The notes beneath the pieces are model-generated. The model made no database searches. It saw only the letters and a program-made list of their open reading frames with translations, and had not been told where the DNA came from. DNA of 64,000 bases from Luteibacter rhizovicinus (lineage in GTDB: Bacteria; Pseudomonadota; Gammaproteobacteria; Xanthomonadales; Rhodanobacteraceae): NCBI RefSeq assembly GCF_004342265.1, contig NZ_SMCS01000004.1, positions 310,001 to 374,000 on the forward strand. Direction: 5' to 3'. Below, piece by piece: positions 47,797-56,836 of the stretch. Made by a program: the position numbers and the translations under genes. Within the stretch, counting starts at the first letter, position 1; every line of letters begins with the position of its first letter.

Positions 47797-48648
47797 ATGA
47801 AACTCTGGTCACTTACCGGCAATTCCCAGCAACTGGATGGCGGCGCCATGTTCGGCAACGCGCCGAAGGCGCTGTGGTCGCGCTGGATCGAGGCCGACGA
47901 GCAGAATCGCATTCCGCTGGCGTGCCGCTGTCTTCTCGTCACCGGCCTAGATGGTCGCAACGTATTGTTCGAAACGGGTATCGGTGCATTTTTCGATCCC
48001 GCCATGCGCGAGCGTTATGGCGTGGTCGAGGACCGTCATGTGCTGCTCGATTCCCTGGCGGAAGCAGGCCTTACGCATGAGGACATCGATGTCGTCGTTC
48101 TGTCGCACCTGCACTTCGATCACGCAGGCGGCCTGTTGGCGGCATGGAAGGAGGGTGAACCCGCGCGACTGCTGTTTCCGCGAGCCACCTATCTGGTCGG
48201 CGCGGATCACTGGCGTCGTGCGTTGGAGCCACATCCGCGCGATCGCGCGTCGTTTATTCCCGAGCTGACCACCCTGCTTCAGGAGAGCGGCAGGCTCGAA
48301 CTGGTCGAGGCAGGCCGCCCGACATCGCTTGGCGAGAGCGTCCGCTTCGAATTTTCGGAAGGGCATACGCCGGGGCTTATGCTGGCGGAGGTCGGTGGCG
48401 TCGTTTTCTGTGCCGATCTGATTCCCGGCCGGGCGTGGGTCCATCTGCCCGTTACCATGGGCTACGACCGGTGGCCGGAAAAGCTGATCGACGAGAAGAA
48501 GCGGTTTCTGGACGACAAGATCGCTCGCGATGTGCGACTGTTCTTTACCCACGATCACGCGTGCGCGCTGGCGGCGGTCGTGCAGGATTCGAAGGGGCGT
48601 TATACGGCGGTCGATCCCGTGGATCGGCTGGCTGGCGTGAACGCATAA
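47797..48648 (+). CDS. Metallo-beta-lactamase-fold hydrolase
   Basis: 283-residue MBL-fold protein of the AHL-lactonase/glyoxalase-like branch. Metal motif HLHFDHAGG (HxHxDH), later [11 protein letters not shown] region and the conserved [25 protein letters not shown] (third His and bridging Asp). Cytoplasmic; substrate unknown. ggt precedes it and a TMEM43-like gene follows 20 nt later. Confidence 0.85.
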   Translation: MKLWSLTGNSQQLDGGAMFGNAPKALWSRWIEADEQNRIPLACRCLLVTGLDGRNVLFETGIGAFFDPAMRERYGVVEDRHVLLDSLAEAGLTHEDIDVVVLSHLHFDHAGGLLAAWKEGEPARLLFPRATYLVGADHWRRALEPHPRDRASFIPELTTLLQESGRLELVEAGRPTSLGESVRFEFSEGHTPGLMLAEVGGVVFCADLIPGRAWVHLPVTMGYDRWPEKLIDEKKRFLDDKIARDVRLFFTHDHACALAAVVQDSKGRYTAVDPVDRLAGVNA

Positions 48649-48668
48649 GTTGAAGGAACGGGGGCGGG

Positions 48669-49718
48669 ATGAGGTCGAAGGTCAAGGTAAATCAGCAGGA
48701 TGGCGGCTGGATCGTCCGTATCGTCGGCGCGCTGCTGCTGGTAGCGAGTCTGGGGTTGGTGGCCTATAACGAGCGCCGCGTCATGGACTATGCCGCTGCG
48801 TCGGAGCGCCATGGCGCGCCCGTACTCGATCTGGGTGCGGCCGGTCGCCCCGAGGCCGGCCAGTACGGTTCGATGACCCGGGTAAGCGGCACGCCGCAGA
48901 TCGTGGATGCTCCCCGCGACCCTGAATTCAATGTGCGCGCCGAGTCTCCGGTATTGATCCGGCACGTGGAGATGTTCCAGTGGCGCGAGCTCAGCGTGGG
49001 CGGCAGCACGCACTACGAACTGGATTGGGTCGACCATCCGATCGACGCGTCGGAGTTCGCACATCCGCAGGGCCATGTGAATCCCGGCGCCTTCCCGGTG
49101 CAGGGGCGCCAGTTCGATGCGGGCGAGGTCAGGATGGGTCACTTCCGTCTGTCGACCCCGTTGCTGCGCGCTTTTCCCGATAGCGTGCGCGTGCCTCCGG
49201 AGGTCGAGCATCTGCCGGCGAATCTGGCGGCCACTTTCCAGAAGCTGGACGACACGCTGGTCACCAGCGCCAAGCCGGGACAGCCTCGCCTGGGCGACCT
49301 GCGGGTCAGCTGGGAAGCCGTGCCACTGCAGTCGTTGACCGTGCTCGCCCGGATCGATGGCGACACGCTGGTGCCGGCGACGAATGGCAGCGTTGGCGGT
49401 GCGGGTTTCGATGTGCAGGTGGGTGAACGCAGTCTGCTCGATGTGTTGCCGAGCCTGCCCGAGCCCCCGCAGGCCGTTCTTCCGCTGCGCATCCTCGCCA
49501 TCCTGCTGGCTGCCTTCGGCGGCCTGCTTCTCGCACATCGCAGTCGTTTGCAGCGGGACGCGCTCTTCGCACTTGGCGTTGGCGGCGTCGTGGTTTCAGC
49601 CATTGCCGGCGTCATGTGGCTCGGCGGAGACAGCATGACCGCCAGCGTATGGTTGCTGGTCGCCGTACTTGCGGCGGGTCTTGCCATTTGGCGGGTACAG
49701 CGTCTTCAGGGTGCGTAG
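48669..49718 (+). CDS. TMEM43-like membrane protein
   Basis: 349 residues with an N-terminal membrane helix (IVGALLLVASLGLVAYNERR) and three C-terminal helices (LRILAILLAAFGGLLLAH, FALGVGGVVVSAIAGVMWLGG, VWLLVAVLAAGLAIWRV), a large periplasmic loop between (FPVQGRQFDAGEVRMGHFRLS). This layout is the TMEM43 family (DUF1625), of unknown role in bacteria. It ends before the bidirectional terminator. Confidence 0.85.
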   Translation: MRSKVKVNQQDGGWIVRIVGALLLVASLGLVAYNERRVMDYAAASERHGAPVLDLGAAGRPEAGQYGSMTRVSGTPQIVDAPRDPEFNVRAESPVLIRHVEMFQWRELSVGGSTHYELDWVDHPIDASEFAHPQGHVNPGAFPVQGRQFDAGEVRMGHFRLSTPLLRAFPDSVRVPPEVEHLPANLAATFQKLDDTLVTSAKPGQPRLGDLRVSWEAVPLQSLTVLARIDGDTLVPATNGSVGGAGFDVQVGERSLLDVLPSLPEPPQAVLPLRILAILLAAFGGLLLAHRSRLQRDALFALGVGGVVVSAIAGVMWLGGDSMTASVWLLVAVLAAGLAIWRVQRLQGA

Positions 49719-49794
49719 ATTCGACAGAAGGCGGCATGTTTGGTCTACGCCTTCGCTTCCCTTCTCATTCCCGCGAATGAGTGAACGATTGAAG

Positions 49795-49822
49795 AAAAGC
49801 CCGGCGTTGCCGGGCTTTTTTT
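49795..49822. terminator. Bidirectional terminator between convergent genes
   Basis: AAAAGCCCGGC, loop GTT, GCCGGGCTTTTTTT. The 7-bp GC stem has an A-run on the left and T-run on the right, so it can end transcripts from the TMEM43-like gene (+) and from the HDOD gene (-). Confidence 0.85.
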
Positions 49823-49842
49823 CTTGCGCGGATATGGGTGAA

Positions 49843-51117
49843 TCAGGCTTCGGCGGTAACCGTGCCGTCCGCGAACGCATAGACGTGGTCCGCCCAGTTG
49901 GCGGCATCGACGTACATCGCAGCCATGGTCTGAAGATGCTGGTCGCGTAGCGCCGTATCGCTTTCCAGTTCGCCCTGTTCCCAGTGGCGAATCTGATCGA
50001 GCAGCGGTGCGAACGGGCCGACGCCTTCCAGCAGGGCCTCGCGAATTTCGATGGCCAGCGGCAGGTGTTCCATCACATAGGCCATGGATACGTTCATCAA
50101 CGTATCGAGCAGCGAGAACAGCCCGGCCGTGAAAGCCATTTCCTGGAGTTCGGGTTTGATGCCGCGCGCCAGCTGCTCGCACATATGCGCGCGGATAAGC
50201 GCAAGACGAAGCAGTTCGGGCGGCCGTTCGTCCATACCCGCGACGGCCATGGTGAAAATCCAGTTGCGCATACGATTCACGCCGAAGAACACCGCGGCCT
50301 GTTCCACCGATTTCAGCTGGCGGGGCAGGGCGAAGTAGGCGGAATTGACGCAGCCGAGCAGTTTGTAACTGAGGATCGCGTCGTCGCGGATGATCTTGCC
50401 GAGTTCGATCGGACCGTTGTCCGGGTCCTGCAGCGCGCCCATGAGGCGCAGCACGCCGAGCTTGCTGGGAGCGAGGCGCGGCATGTCGACACGCTCGGGT
50501 CGCAGGAGATACTTGCCCTGGAATCCGTCGACATCCTGATCGGCGTAGTCGAGATAGGTTTCGTGCGAGTCGACACCGGTCACGATGACCTTGACGCCGA
50601 ACGCGTGGACATAGTCCATGTGAGCACGGGCCGCGACCGGGTGACGATGATCGACGGCGACCTTCGCGAACTGGACGATGCGCAATAGCGCATCCACGCT
50701 GGCGCGGTGTTCGGGATCGGGAGAAAGGCTGAAGTCTTCCAGTACGAAAAGGCAGCCGTGGCCTTTCAGTTCGCGCAGCTTGGCGAGCAACTGCTCGTCC
50801 ATGCCCACTTCCGCGCCGACACTGGCACCCAGGCGCGCATTGTGACGAAGAATGTCGGTGTGCTCGAGCAACAGGTCCCGCGACATGTGCAGGAATGCAC
50901 GATTGTCGCGGACCAGGCGCTTGAGGCTGCCATCGGCGATCGCGCTGAGCGTGGCCTGCGTATGCGCGAGCGACGCCGCTTCGATATCCGTGCCGGCCGG
51001 GCGCGGAAACAGCAGCTCGTACGCGAACAGCGACTGCTTCTTGTCGAGAATGGGAACACGGACGATCGGCAGGATTCCGTCGTCATTCACCGCGGTCGGC
51101 AGGGGTATGGCTGGCAT
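49843..51117 (-). CDS. Degenerate EAL plus HDOD signalling protein (YuxH type)
   Basis: 424 residues. N-terminal EAL-like domain (about 15-210; YELLFPRP replaces the ELLFRP opening; the usual catalytic Glu/Asp residues are absent, for example VIVTGVDSHETYLDYADQDVDGF in place of AEGVE...), then an HDOD domain (about 215-400; LGVLRLMGALQDPDNGPIELGKIIRDDAILSYKLLGCVN). Such proteins bind rather than cleave c-di-GMP or act as output adaptors. Downstream of flgN on the same strand (48-nt gap), which suggests a link to flagellar or motility control. Confidence 0.8.
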   Translation of the reverse strand: MPAIPLPTAVNDDGILPIVRVPILDKKQSLFAYELLFPRPAGTDIEAASLAHTQATLSAIADGSLKRLVRDNRAFLHMSRDLLLEHTDILRHNARLGASVGAEVGMDEQLLAKLRELKGHGCLFVLEDFSLSPDPEHRASVDALLRIVQFAKVAVDHRHPVAARAHMDYVHAFGVKVIVTGVDSHETYLDYADQDVDGFQGKYLLRPERVDMPRLAPSKLGVLRLMGALQDPDNGPIELGKIIRDDAILSYKLLGCVNSAYFALPRQLKSVEQAAVFFGVNRMRNWIFTMAVAGMDERPPELLRLALIRAHMCEQLARGIKPELQEMAFTAGLFSLLDTLMNVSMAYVMEHLPLAIEIREALLEGVGPFAPLLDQIRHWEQGELESDTALRDQHLQTMAAMYVDAANWADHVYAFADGTVTAEA

Positions 51118-51165
51118 TTCTTTCGGACGCCGTTGGGTGGTCGTGTGGGGAAGCGCGGGTACCGG

Positions 51166-51609
51166 TCAGGCCTGCGCCAGCGGCGCCGAACGAAGACTGC
51201 TGCGGGTGAGCCCCGTGGGGCCGTAGGTGACGTCGCCCGTTTTGCCGCCCGTAAGCAACGCAAGGGCGTCGCGCACATGCACGATGCGCTGCGCGACGAT
51301 GCGTCCGTTCACCTCGTTGAGGTGTCGGCATTCGTTGAGAGAAGCAATCGTCGCCGTCCAGCGTTCGTCGGCCAGGGCGTCGATGCCCGCTGCGTCGGAA
51401 AGCTGGCGACGCTCGATGTCGAGTTTGTCGATCCGGTCGAGTAACGCGCCCTTGGTTTTGCCAACGGCTTCGAGCGCCGTTGCATCGCCGGCGTCGAGCG
51501 CCATGCGTTCTTCGATCAGGTTTTCGTGCAGAGCATCCGTCTCGCGCGCCAGATCGCCCATTACGGCGCCGAGCGCCGCGTGGAATTCAGGCTGCAGGGA
51601 ATCGCTCAT
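51166..51609 (-). CDS. flgN: Flagellar export chaperone FlgN
   Basis: 147-residue helical chaperone for the hook-associated proteins FlgK and FlgL. Long helices AVMGDLARETDALHENLIEERMALD and LDRIDKLDIERRQLSD, then ECRHLNEVNGRIVAQRI, the FlgN core. Overlaps flgM by ATGA, so the two are co-translated. flgK, its client, begins at 62630. Confidence 0.88.
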   Translation of the reverse strand: MSDSLQPEFHAALGAVMGDLARETDALHENLIEERMALDAGDATALEAVGKTKGALLDRIDKLDIERRQLSDAAGIDALADERWTATIASLNECRHLNEVNGRIVAQRIVHVRDALALLTGGKTGDVTYGPTGLTRSSLRSAPLAQA

Positions 51610-51911
51610 GCGTGGCCGCCGATCTGTCCCTCCATCGCCAGCAGCTTGCTTGCGATGGCCTGCGAGTCGGGTTTGTACGTGCCGTCGGTGACGCGCGCAC
51701 GGATCTGATCGACACGATTGGTATCGATGCTGTCGCCAACGCTGGCGGCGCTCAGTGCCTTGGCCGAATCGGTCAGCTGGACGCTGTCGTCGCTGGGCAG
51801 CACCGGGGAGGTGTTCTGCACGGAAGCCGCGCCGGAGGCGCCGCTATCCTTGGAACGCACCTGTACCGGCTGCTGCTGTGGCTGAAGGCCGGGTTTGATT
51901 GTCGTATTCAT
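51606..51911 (-). CDS. flgM: Anti-sigma-28 factor FlgM
   Basis: 101 residues. Binds FliA until export through the completed hook removes it. The disordered Gln/Ser-rich N-terminus ends in the conserved C-terminal sigma-28 contact region: VDQIRARVTDGTYKPDSQAIASKLL. A sigma-28-type promoter lies 37 nt upstream, giving the usual negative feedback. Followed by flgN in an ATGA overlap. Confidence 0.93.
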   Translation of the reverse strand: MNTTIKPGLQPQQQPVQVRSKDSGASGAASVQNTSPVLPSDDSVQLTDSAKALSAASVGDSIDTNRVDQIRARVTDGTYKPDSQAIASKLLAMEGQIGGHA

Positions 51912-51947
51912 GGGTTGTCCCTTGAGGGTTCGTTCCCTTCAGGTGAT

Positions 51948-51974
51948 TTATCGACCATCCGTCGGGAAACTTTA
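51948..51974 (-). promoter_or_regulatory. Sigma-28 (FliA) promoter of flgMN
   Basis: Read leftward: TAAAGTTT, 11-nt spacer, GTCGATAA. The -35 is a perfect match to the FliA consensus TAAAGTTT and the -10 differs from GCCGATAA by one base. The start codon lies about 37 nt downstream of the -10. The rest of the gap to flgA holds nothing more I can identify. Confidence 0.88.
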
Positions 51975-52016
51975 ACTGGCCCTAGGCCTTAAAGTGTGAT
52001 CGGTTTGGGAATTCGT

Positions 52017-52712
52017 TCATGGAAGTACCGCCACGACGCCCTCGCCACTGACGACGGCGTCGAGCACCTTGCCGGAGGCGGCATTGCGTACACGTAGTCG
52101 CGTTCCCGTGTCGCCGGCGCCCATCGCCACGCCCTGGGCATGGACGACTACGCCGTCGATACGGGCGACCATGCTGACGGTATCGCCGATGCGAACAGCC
52201 TGGCGGCCGGCCAGCATGCCGGGGGTCAGCACGGTGCCGGCGCGGATGGCGCGCGCCAGTGAGCGCCCCTCGATCTGGTCGAGCTTGTCGACGTAGCCGT
52301 AGCCCATCGACGCGACATCGCGATCTTCGGAATGGACATCGTCCGGGCCCACGCCGTCGCCACGAGCCAGCGGCCGTGTCGTGACGAGAACCTGGGTGAA
52401 CATCTGAACGCGAACCGGAACGCGGACCGTCCAGCTGCCGGGGCACTGGACGACGACGCTGACGCGCGCGCCGAGCGTACGGTTGCCGGGTACGTTGATG
52501 ACCGGGCGCGCGGGGCAGTCCGCAAGTTTCAGGCGGCTGTCGAGCGTGCCCGCCTCGGCGACCATGCGGGCACCGGGCAAGGTCCGGTTCTGCTGCAGCC
52601 ACTGCACGGCGGCATCGCGGACCCCATCCACCGACTGCTCGGCGCGCACGGCCGCCGGCAGCGCGAGAAGCGCGGCGCAGGGCAGGGCGAGCAGGCGGCG
52701 GGAAACGATCAT
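52017..52712 (-). CDS. flgA: Flagellar basal body P-ring formation protein FlgA
   Basis: 231 residues with a signal peptide ([17 protein letters not shown]) and the SAF/FlgA domain: [52 protein letters not shown]. Chaperone that assists assembly of the FlgI P-ring in the periplasm. The gene overlaps the MCP gene by 4 nt (ATGA). Confidence 0.92.
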   Translation of the reverse strand: MIVSRRLLALPCAALLALPAAVRAEQSVDGVRDAAVQWLQQNRTLPGARMVAEAGTLDSRLKLADCPARPVINVPGNRTLGARVSVVVQCPGSWTVRVPVRVQMFTQVLVTTRPLARGDGVGPDDVHSEDRDVASMGYGYVDKLDQIEGRSLARAIRAGTVLTPGMLAGRQAVRIGDTVSMVARIDGVVVHAQGVAMGAGDTGTRLRVRNAASGKVLDAVVSGEGVVAVLP

Positions 52713-54034
52713 GCGGCCGCTTCGCTCAGCGCACCGGACAGGTTCTGCACGATGGCGTCGAGTTCGCGATGCATCGCGGGCACGGCCTGTGTGGCGTCGG
52801 CGTGTTTTCCGTCGGCGAGCAACATGACGAACTGACTGCTCTGAGCCGAGAAACGTTCGCCTGCTTCGACGAGGGCGTGGCCTACGACGTCGCCACGACG
52901 CTGGCGCAATTGATCGATGCAGCGCATCAACGGCGTGGTGTCGAGCCAGCGGCGATCGAGGCCCGCCGGATCGCGAATGGCCAGGTCGAGGGCGTAACGC
53001 ATGCCCTGGCTGGCCTCGCGAATCATCTGGGTGAGACTGGCCGGATCCATGCCGCCTTCGGTTTCGAGGCGGGACATGCCCAGGCGGTGGGCAAGCACGG
53101 CGGCGCGCGAGGTGGCGTCCGCCTGGCGGCGTGCCTCGTTCGTCATGCGGCCGAGCGCGGCCTGCGTGGCCTGGATGGCGGCAATACGCGCGTGCAATGC
53201 GCCCATGCCTTCGCGTGCGGTATCGATGCTACCGCGCGCGTTGCGCACGGCATCGTCGACCTTGCCGAGCGATGTCTGCATACCCGCAATGCCCGATTGC
53301 GTCTGCTCGAGGCGGCGCAGGCTGTTCTGGACGGCGTCGTCGAGCTGGCCGGAGAACTCGCCCACGGCCTGCGTCACCGAGTCGATCCCGGCGGTAGCCT
53401 GCGTGGTCTTCTCGGCAAGCTGTTTGACCTCGTCGGCGACGACCGCGAATCCGCGTCCGGCTTCACCGGCGCGCGCTGCTTCGATGGCCGCGTTCAATGC
53501 GACGAGGTTGGTCTGGTGCGCAATGTCCTGCACCGCGGCGGTGAGCTTGCGGATTTCCGTGAAGTAGTCGGAAAACTGGGCGTGATTGCGGGTCATGCCG
53601 GACAGGGCACTACGAAGCAGGCGCAACTGTCCGTCGAGATCGCCAGCGGATGCCGAACCCTGACTGCCACTTTCCGCAACGCCGGAGATGCCAGCCTGGG
53701 CTTGATCCAGCGCCGTCGAAATCCTGGCGCCGGCATCCGTCAATCTACCGACGGTGTCGCGTGCGCTTTCCACCGAACCCGTCAGCTCCTGCAATGTGCC
53801 GCCGAGGGCCTGGGCATTGGTAAGCACCATGCCCTGCTGCTCGATGGCCTGGATCGTCGTGGCGGGTGCGATACGCGGCTCGACAGGCTTCAGCAATGGC
53901 GCCAGCGCCAGTGCGGCAGAGGGGTAGCGGGTCGAAATGGCTCGCACGCGCGAGGCGTCGCCGGACGCGATGGCGTCGGCGAGAAGGCGGACGTGCTGGC
54001 TCCACAAAAGGCTCATGATTCGGCGATCGCTCAT
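52709..54034 (-). CDS. Soluble methyl-accepting chemotaxis protein
   Basis: 441 residues from the ATG at 54034, with no membrane segment and no periplasmic domain, so a cytoplasmic receptor. The signalling hairpin is [47 protein letters not shown]. The N-terminal 80 residues ([18 protein letters not shown]) and the C-terminal 130 residues are not a CheR-binding or PAS domain I recognise. Operon order: receptor, flgA; sigma-54 promoter just upstream; divergent from cheV. Confidence 0.88.
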   Translation of the reverse strand: MSDRRIMSLLWSQHVRLLADAIASGDASRVRAISTRYPSAALALAPLLKPVEPRIAPATTIQAIEQQGMVLTNAQALGGTLQELTGSVESARDTVGRLTDAGARISTALDQAQAGISGVAESGSQGSASAGDLDGQLRLLRSALSGMTRNHAQFSDYFTEIRKLTAAVQDIAHQTNLVALNAAIEAARAGEAGRGFAVVADEVKQLAEKTTQATAGIDSVTQAVGEFSGQLDDAVQNSLRRLEQTQSGIAGMQTSLGKVDDAVRNARGSIDTAREGMGALHARIAAIQATQAALGRMTNEARRQADATSRAAVLAHRLGMSRLETEGGMDPASLTQMIREASQGMRYALDLAIRDPAGLDRRWLDTTPLMRCIDQLRQRRGDVVGHALVEAGERFSAQSSQFVMLLADGKHADATQAVPAMHRELDAIVQNLSGALSEAAA

Positions 54035-54078
54035 AAAGGACGCCTCTACATCGTCCAGAGGCTTCAGGACTTGAGCGA

Positions 54079-54094
54079 AGCAAGACGTATGCCA
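54079..54094 (-). promoter_or_regulatory. Sigma-54 promoter of the receptor-flgA operon
   Basis: Read leftward: TGGCATACGTCTTGCT. The -24 GG and -12 GC are 10 nt apart, and TGGCAT-N5-TTGCT matches TGGCAC-N5-TTGCW at all but one base. The predicted start is about 34 nt before the receptor ATG. An enhancer site for FleQ-type activators was not identifiable by eye. Confidence 0.78.
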
Positions 54095-54118
54095 TCCTCG
54101 ACGAGACATCCGGTTTCC

Positions 54119-54146
54119 GTTGTGCAGGAGCGCGCTCCTGCACAAC
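54119..54146. repeat. Perfect 28-bp palindrome between receptor and cheV genes
   Basis: GTTGTGCAGGAGCG followed by its exact reverse complement, no spacer. It lies between the leftward sigma-54 promoter and the rightward sigma-28 promoter. The core GCAGGAGCGCGCTCCTGC resembles the REP-like hairpin at 60437-60466, so it may be a REP family member; an operator for a dimeric regulator is the alternative. Confidence 0.8.
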
Positions 54147-54152
54147 GAGCTA

Positions 54153-54179
54153 TCAAGAATACGGGGGCTGAGCCGATAC
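54153..54179 (+). promoter_or_regulatory. Sigma-28 (FliA) promoter of cheV
   Basis: TCAAGAAT, exact 11-nt spacer, GCCGATAC. Matches the FliA consensus TAAAGTTT-N11-GCCGATAA at 7 of 8 positions in the -10 and less well in the -35. About 34 nt before the cheV ATG. Confidence 0.8.
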
Positions 54180-54212
54180 GCCATCGATCCCTCTATAAGT
54201 GCAGTGTCGCCC

Positions 54213-55130
54213 ATGGCCCGCCCGCTTCTCGATACCGTGGAAACCTTCACCCGCCTCGCCGGCCACAATCGCGTGGCGATGCTGCTGTTTCGCCTGGGCG
54301 ACGGTCAGGCCTTCGGTATCAATGTCTTCAAGGTGCGCGAGGTGTTGCGCCGGCCGAAGCTGGAGCGCATGCCCAGCATGCATCAGCTGGTTGCCGGCAG
54401 CTTCGACTACCGGGGTATGACCATTCCCGTCATCGATCTTGCCGCCGCGATGGGCTATCCGCCGCTGGCGTCCGACGCCGAAGCCCATCTGATCGTGACG
54501 GAATTCAGTCGTTCCGTGCAGGGCTTCCTCGTGTCGACGGTAGACCGGATCGTCCACGTCGATGGCGTCAATATGGCCGCGCCACCGGGGGCACTGGGCT
54601 ATGGCCCACGCGTCAATGCGGTCACGCGGCTGGACGGCGACCTCCTGGCCATCGTCGATGTCGAGCAGGTGCTGGCCAGCATCGAGCCGCAGAACGTGGC
54701 CTTGTCCGAGCGCGTTCAGCAGGCCGCTCAGGGGCGCCCTAATCGCCATCGCCGTCTTCTGGTGGTGGACGACTCGCTGGTGGCCCGCAAGCAGTTGGTC
54801 GACCTTTTCCGGCAAATGGACCTGGAATGCATCGTGGCTCACGATGGTCAGGAAGGGCTGGATCGCCTGAGGGCTCTCGCCGAGGGCCCGGTCGACGAAC
54901 GCGTGGATCTGGTGATCTCCGATATCGAAATGCCACGCATGGACGGGTACGCGCTGACCCGCGCCATTCGTGAAGACGCGAGCCTGCGTCATCTGCGCGT
55001 ATTGCTGCACAGCTCGCTCAGCGGTGTCTTCAACGAGGCCATGGTGGCAGGAGTTTCCGCAGACCGCTTCATCGCCAAATTCCAGCCCGACGTACTGGCC
55101 AATGCCGTACTGGAACTGCTGCCGGGCTGA
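54213..55130 (+). CDS. cheV: Chemotaxis coupling protein CheV (CheW-REC fusion)
   Basis: 305 residues: a CheW-like domain (about 10-165; [46 protein letters not shown]) and a receiver domain (about 180-305) with the acidic pair in [13 protein letters not shown], phospho-acceptor Asp in [14 protein letters not shown], the conserved Ser in LLHSSLSG and Lys in FIAKF. Couples receptors to CheA, with phosphorylation-dependent adaptation. Sigma-28 promoter upstream. Confidence 0.93.
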   Translation: MARPLLDTVETFTRLAGHNRVAMLLFRLGDGQAFGINVFKVREVLRRPKLERMPSMHQLVAGSFDYRGMTIPVIDLAAAMGYPPLASDAEAHLIVTEFSRSVQGFLVSTVDRIVHVDGVNMAAPPGALGYGPRVNAVTRLDGDLLAIVDVEQVLASIEPQNVALSERVQQAAQGRPNRHRRLLVVDDSLVARKQLVDLFRQMDLECIVAHDGQEGLDRLRALAEGPVDERVDLVISDIEMPRMDGYALTRAIREDASLRHLRVLLHSSLSGVFNEAMVAGVSADRFIAKFQPDVLANAVLELLPG

Positions 55131-55265
55131 GCGCTCCTGCGACAGCCGTTGACGCCGGTACTTCGACGTTCGTAAGTGTCGCCGGGTGTCGGTTTTCCGT
55201 CACCCGCCCGGATGCCGGCTGCGGGAAACCGCGTAGCCGCGCCGTTTCCGGCGCATTTCCCCTCG

Positions 55266-55281
55266 TGGCACGCTCCTTGCT
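55266..55281 (+). promoter_or_regulatory. Sigma-54 promoter of the flgB operon
   Basis: TGGCACGCTCCTTGCT. This is a perfect match to the sigma-54 consensus TGGCAC-N5-TTGCT with GG-N10-GC spacing. Predicted start near 55292, about 28 nt before the flgB GTG. The rest of the 189-nt gap after cheV shows no other clear feature. Confidence 0.9.
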
Positions 55282-55319
55282 CAAATCCTCTCGCTAAGGC
55301 AACGAGAGGGCACGAGCCC

Positions 55320-55739
55320 GTGATCGATAAACCCGACCCGCTATTCGGCATGCATACCCAGGCACTGGCCCTGTGGCAGAAGCGTGCCGAAGTATTGTCC
55401 TCGAATCTCGCGAATGCGGACACGCCCGATTTCCTCGCGCGCGATGTCGATTTCCGCAAGGCGCTTTCAGCCGCTACCGACGCGATGGACGGAAGCCAGC
55501 TGCCTATGGCCGCGACCAGCTCCGGTCATATCGGGGGCAACAACGCCCCCGGTCCGGGAGGCAGCGATGCACTCGCATATCGCATTCCCACACAGCCGTC
55601 GATGGACGGCAACACCGTCGATACCCAGGTCGAACAGGCCGCATTCGCGGGCAATGCCGTGCACTACCAGGCAAGCCTGAGTTTCATCACGGGGCAGATC
55701 CACGCGATGCGTATCGCCATCACCGGAAGCAGCTCATGA
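55320..55739 (+). CDS. flgB: Flagellar basal body rod protein FlgB
   Basis: 139 residues starting at GTG 55320, chosen because it follows the sigma-54 promoter and gives the family N-terminus MHTQALALWQKRAEVLSSNL...ANADTPDFLARDVDF (rod protein signature). A later ATG at 55350 would remove the opening. Proximal rod subunit. The TGA overlaps the flgC ATG. Confidence 0.93.
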   Translation: MIDKPDPLFGMHTQALALWQKRAEVLSSNLANADTPDFLARDVDFRKALSAATDAMDGSQLPMAATSSGHIGGNNAPGPGGSDALAYRIPTQPSMDGNTVDTQVEQAAFAGNAVHYQASLSFITGQIHAMRIAITGSSS

Positions 55740-56155
55740 GCCTCTTGAAGATCTTCGATGTCGCCGGTTCCGGCATGGCGGCACAGTCCGCGCGTCTGAA
55801 CACCACGGCCAGCAACATGGCCAACGCCGACAGCCTCGCCAGCAGCGAAGCGACCGCTTATCGCGCGAAGCAGCCGCTTTTTTCGGCGGTACAGCAGCAG
55901 GTCACGGCAGGTGGCGACAGTTCGCCCGGTGGCGTGCGGATGCTCGGTATCTCCGAAAGCCAGGCGCCGGTGGAATCGCATTACGAGCCCGCCAATCCGA
56001 TGGCCGATACGAATGGCTATGTGTACTCGAGCAACGTCAATCCCGTCGACGAACTGGTCAACATGATCTCCGCGTCGCGTTCCTACCAAAACAACGTCGA
56101 AGTCATGAACAGCGCAAAGCAACTCATGCAGAAGACGCTCGACCTCGGCAAGTAA
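55736..56155 (+). CDS. flgC: Flagellar basal body rod protein FlgC
   Basis: 139 residues. Flagellar rod family motif LNTTASNMANADSLAS near the N-terminus and NPVDELVNMISASRSYQNNVEVMNSAKQL at the C-terminus, both coiled-coil in the axial structure. Starts in an ATGA overlap with flgB. Confidence 0.95.
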   Translation: MSLLKIFDVAGSGMAAQSARLNTTASNMANADSLASSEATAYRAKQPLFSAVQQQVTAGGDSSPGGVRMLGISESQAPVESHYEPANPMADTNGYVYSSNVNPVDELVNMISASRSYQNNVEVMNSAKQLMQKTLDLGK

Positions 56156-56167
56156 GGAACCGCTCCC

Positions 56168-56818
56168 ATGGCAGTCAATGGTGTTTCCAATAACAATTCG
56201 ACGAACAACCAGGCGGGCGGCAACGCGGTTTCCGATCAGTCGTTGAGTCAGTCCGATTTCCTGAAGCTGATGGTCACCCAGATGACCAATCAGGACCCGA
56301 CCAAGCCGATGGACTCCACGCAGATGGTGTCCCAGATGGCGCAGTTCAGCCAAGTGGCGGCAACCCAGCAGTTGCAGACTTCGTTCGATTCGCTGTCCAA
56401 GAACCTCACGGGCGATCAGTTCGTCCGGGCGTCGGCGATGGTTGGCAAGGAAGCGATCGTTCCTTCGAAGGTCGGCACGCTGAAGGATGGCAAGCTCGAT
56501 GGCGCGGTCAACGTCGGAACGGCGGGCACCTTCGTCAACGTACAGATCAAGGATAAGGACGGGAACGTCGTCCGCACCATCAGTCTCAATCAGCCCGACG
56601 CTGGCCTGCAGCAATTCACGTGGGACGGTAAGGACGACTCCGGAAAAGCCCTTCCCGACGGGGTGTACACGCTCGGGGCAACTTCCAACGGCACGGCGAT
56701 CGACACATTCGTGCGCGGGAAGATCGAAGGCGTCGGCGCTTCTGGCACCGACGGAACGTACGTACAGGTGGCGGGCTTCGGCGGCACGCTGCTCAGTCAG
56801 ATCGCCATGGTCCAGTAA
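56168..56818 (+). CDS. flgD: Flagellar hook cap / basal-body rod modification protein FlgD
   Basis: 216 residues. N-terminal FlgD motif LSQSDFLKLMVTQMTNQDPTKPMDSTQMVSQMAQFSQVA, then a FLG_D/Ig-like domain (VVRTISLNQPDAGLQQFTWDGKDDSGKALPDGVYTL) and a TUDOR-like C-terminus. Acts as the scaffold for hook polymerisation. Confidence 0.95.
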   Translation: MAVNGVSNNNSTNNQAGGNAVSDQSLSQSDFLKLMVTQMTNQDPTKPMDSTQMVSQMAQFSQVAATQQLQTSFDSLSKNLTGDQFVRASAMVGKEAIVPSKVGTLKDGKLDGAVNVGTAGTFVNVQIKDKDGNVVRTISLNQPDAGLQQFTWDGKDDSGKALPDGVYTLGATSNGTAIDTFVRGKIEGVGASGTDGTYVQVAGFGGTLLSQIAMVQ

Positions 56819-56836
56819 TCCGTCCGAGGAATTTCT

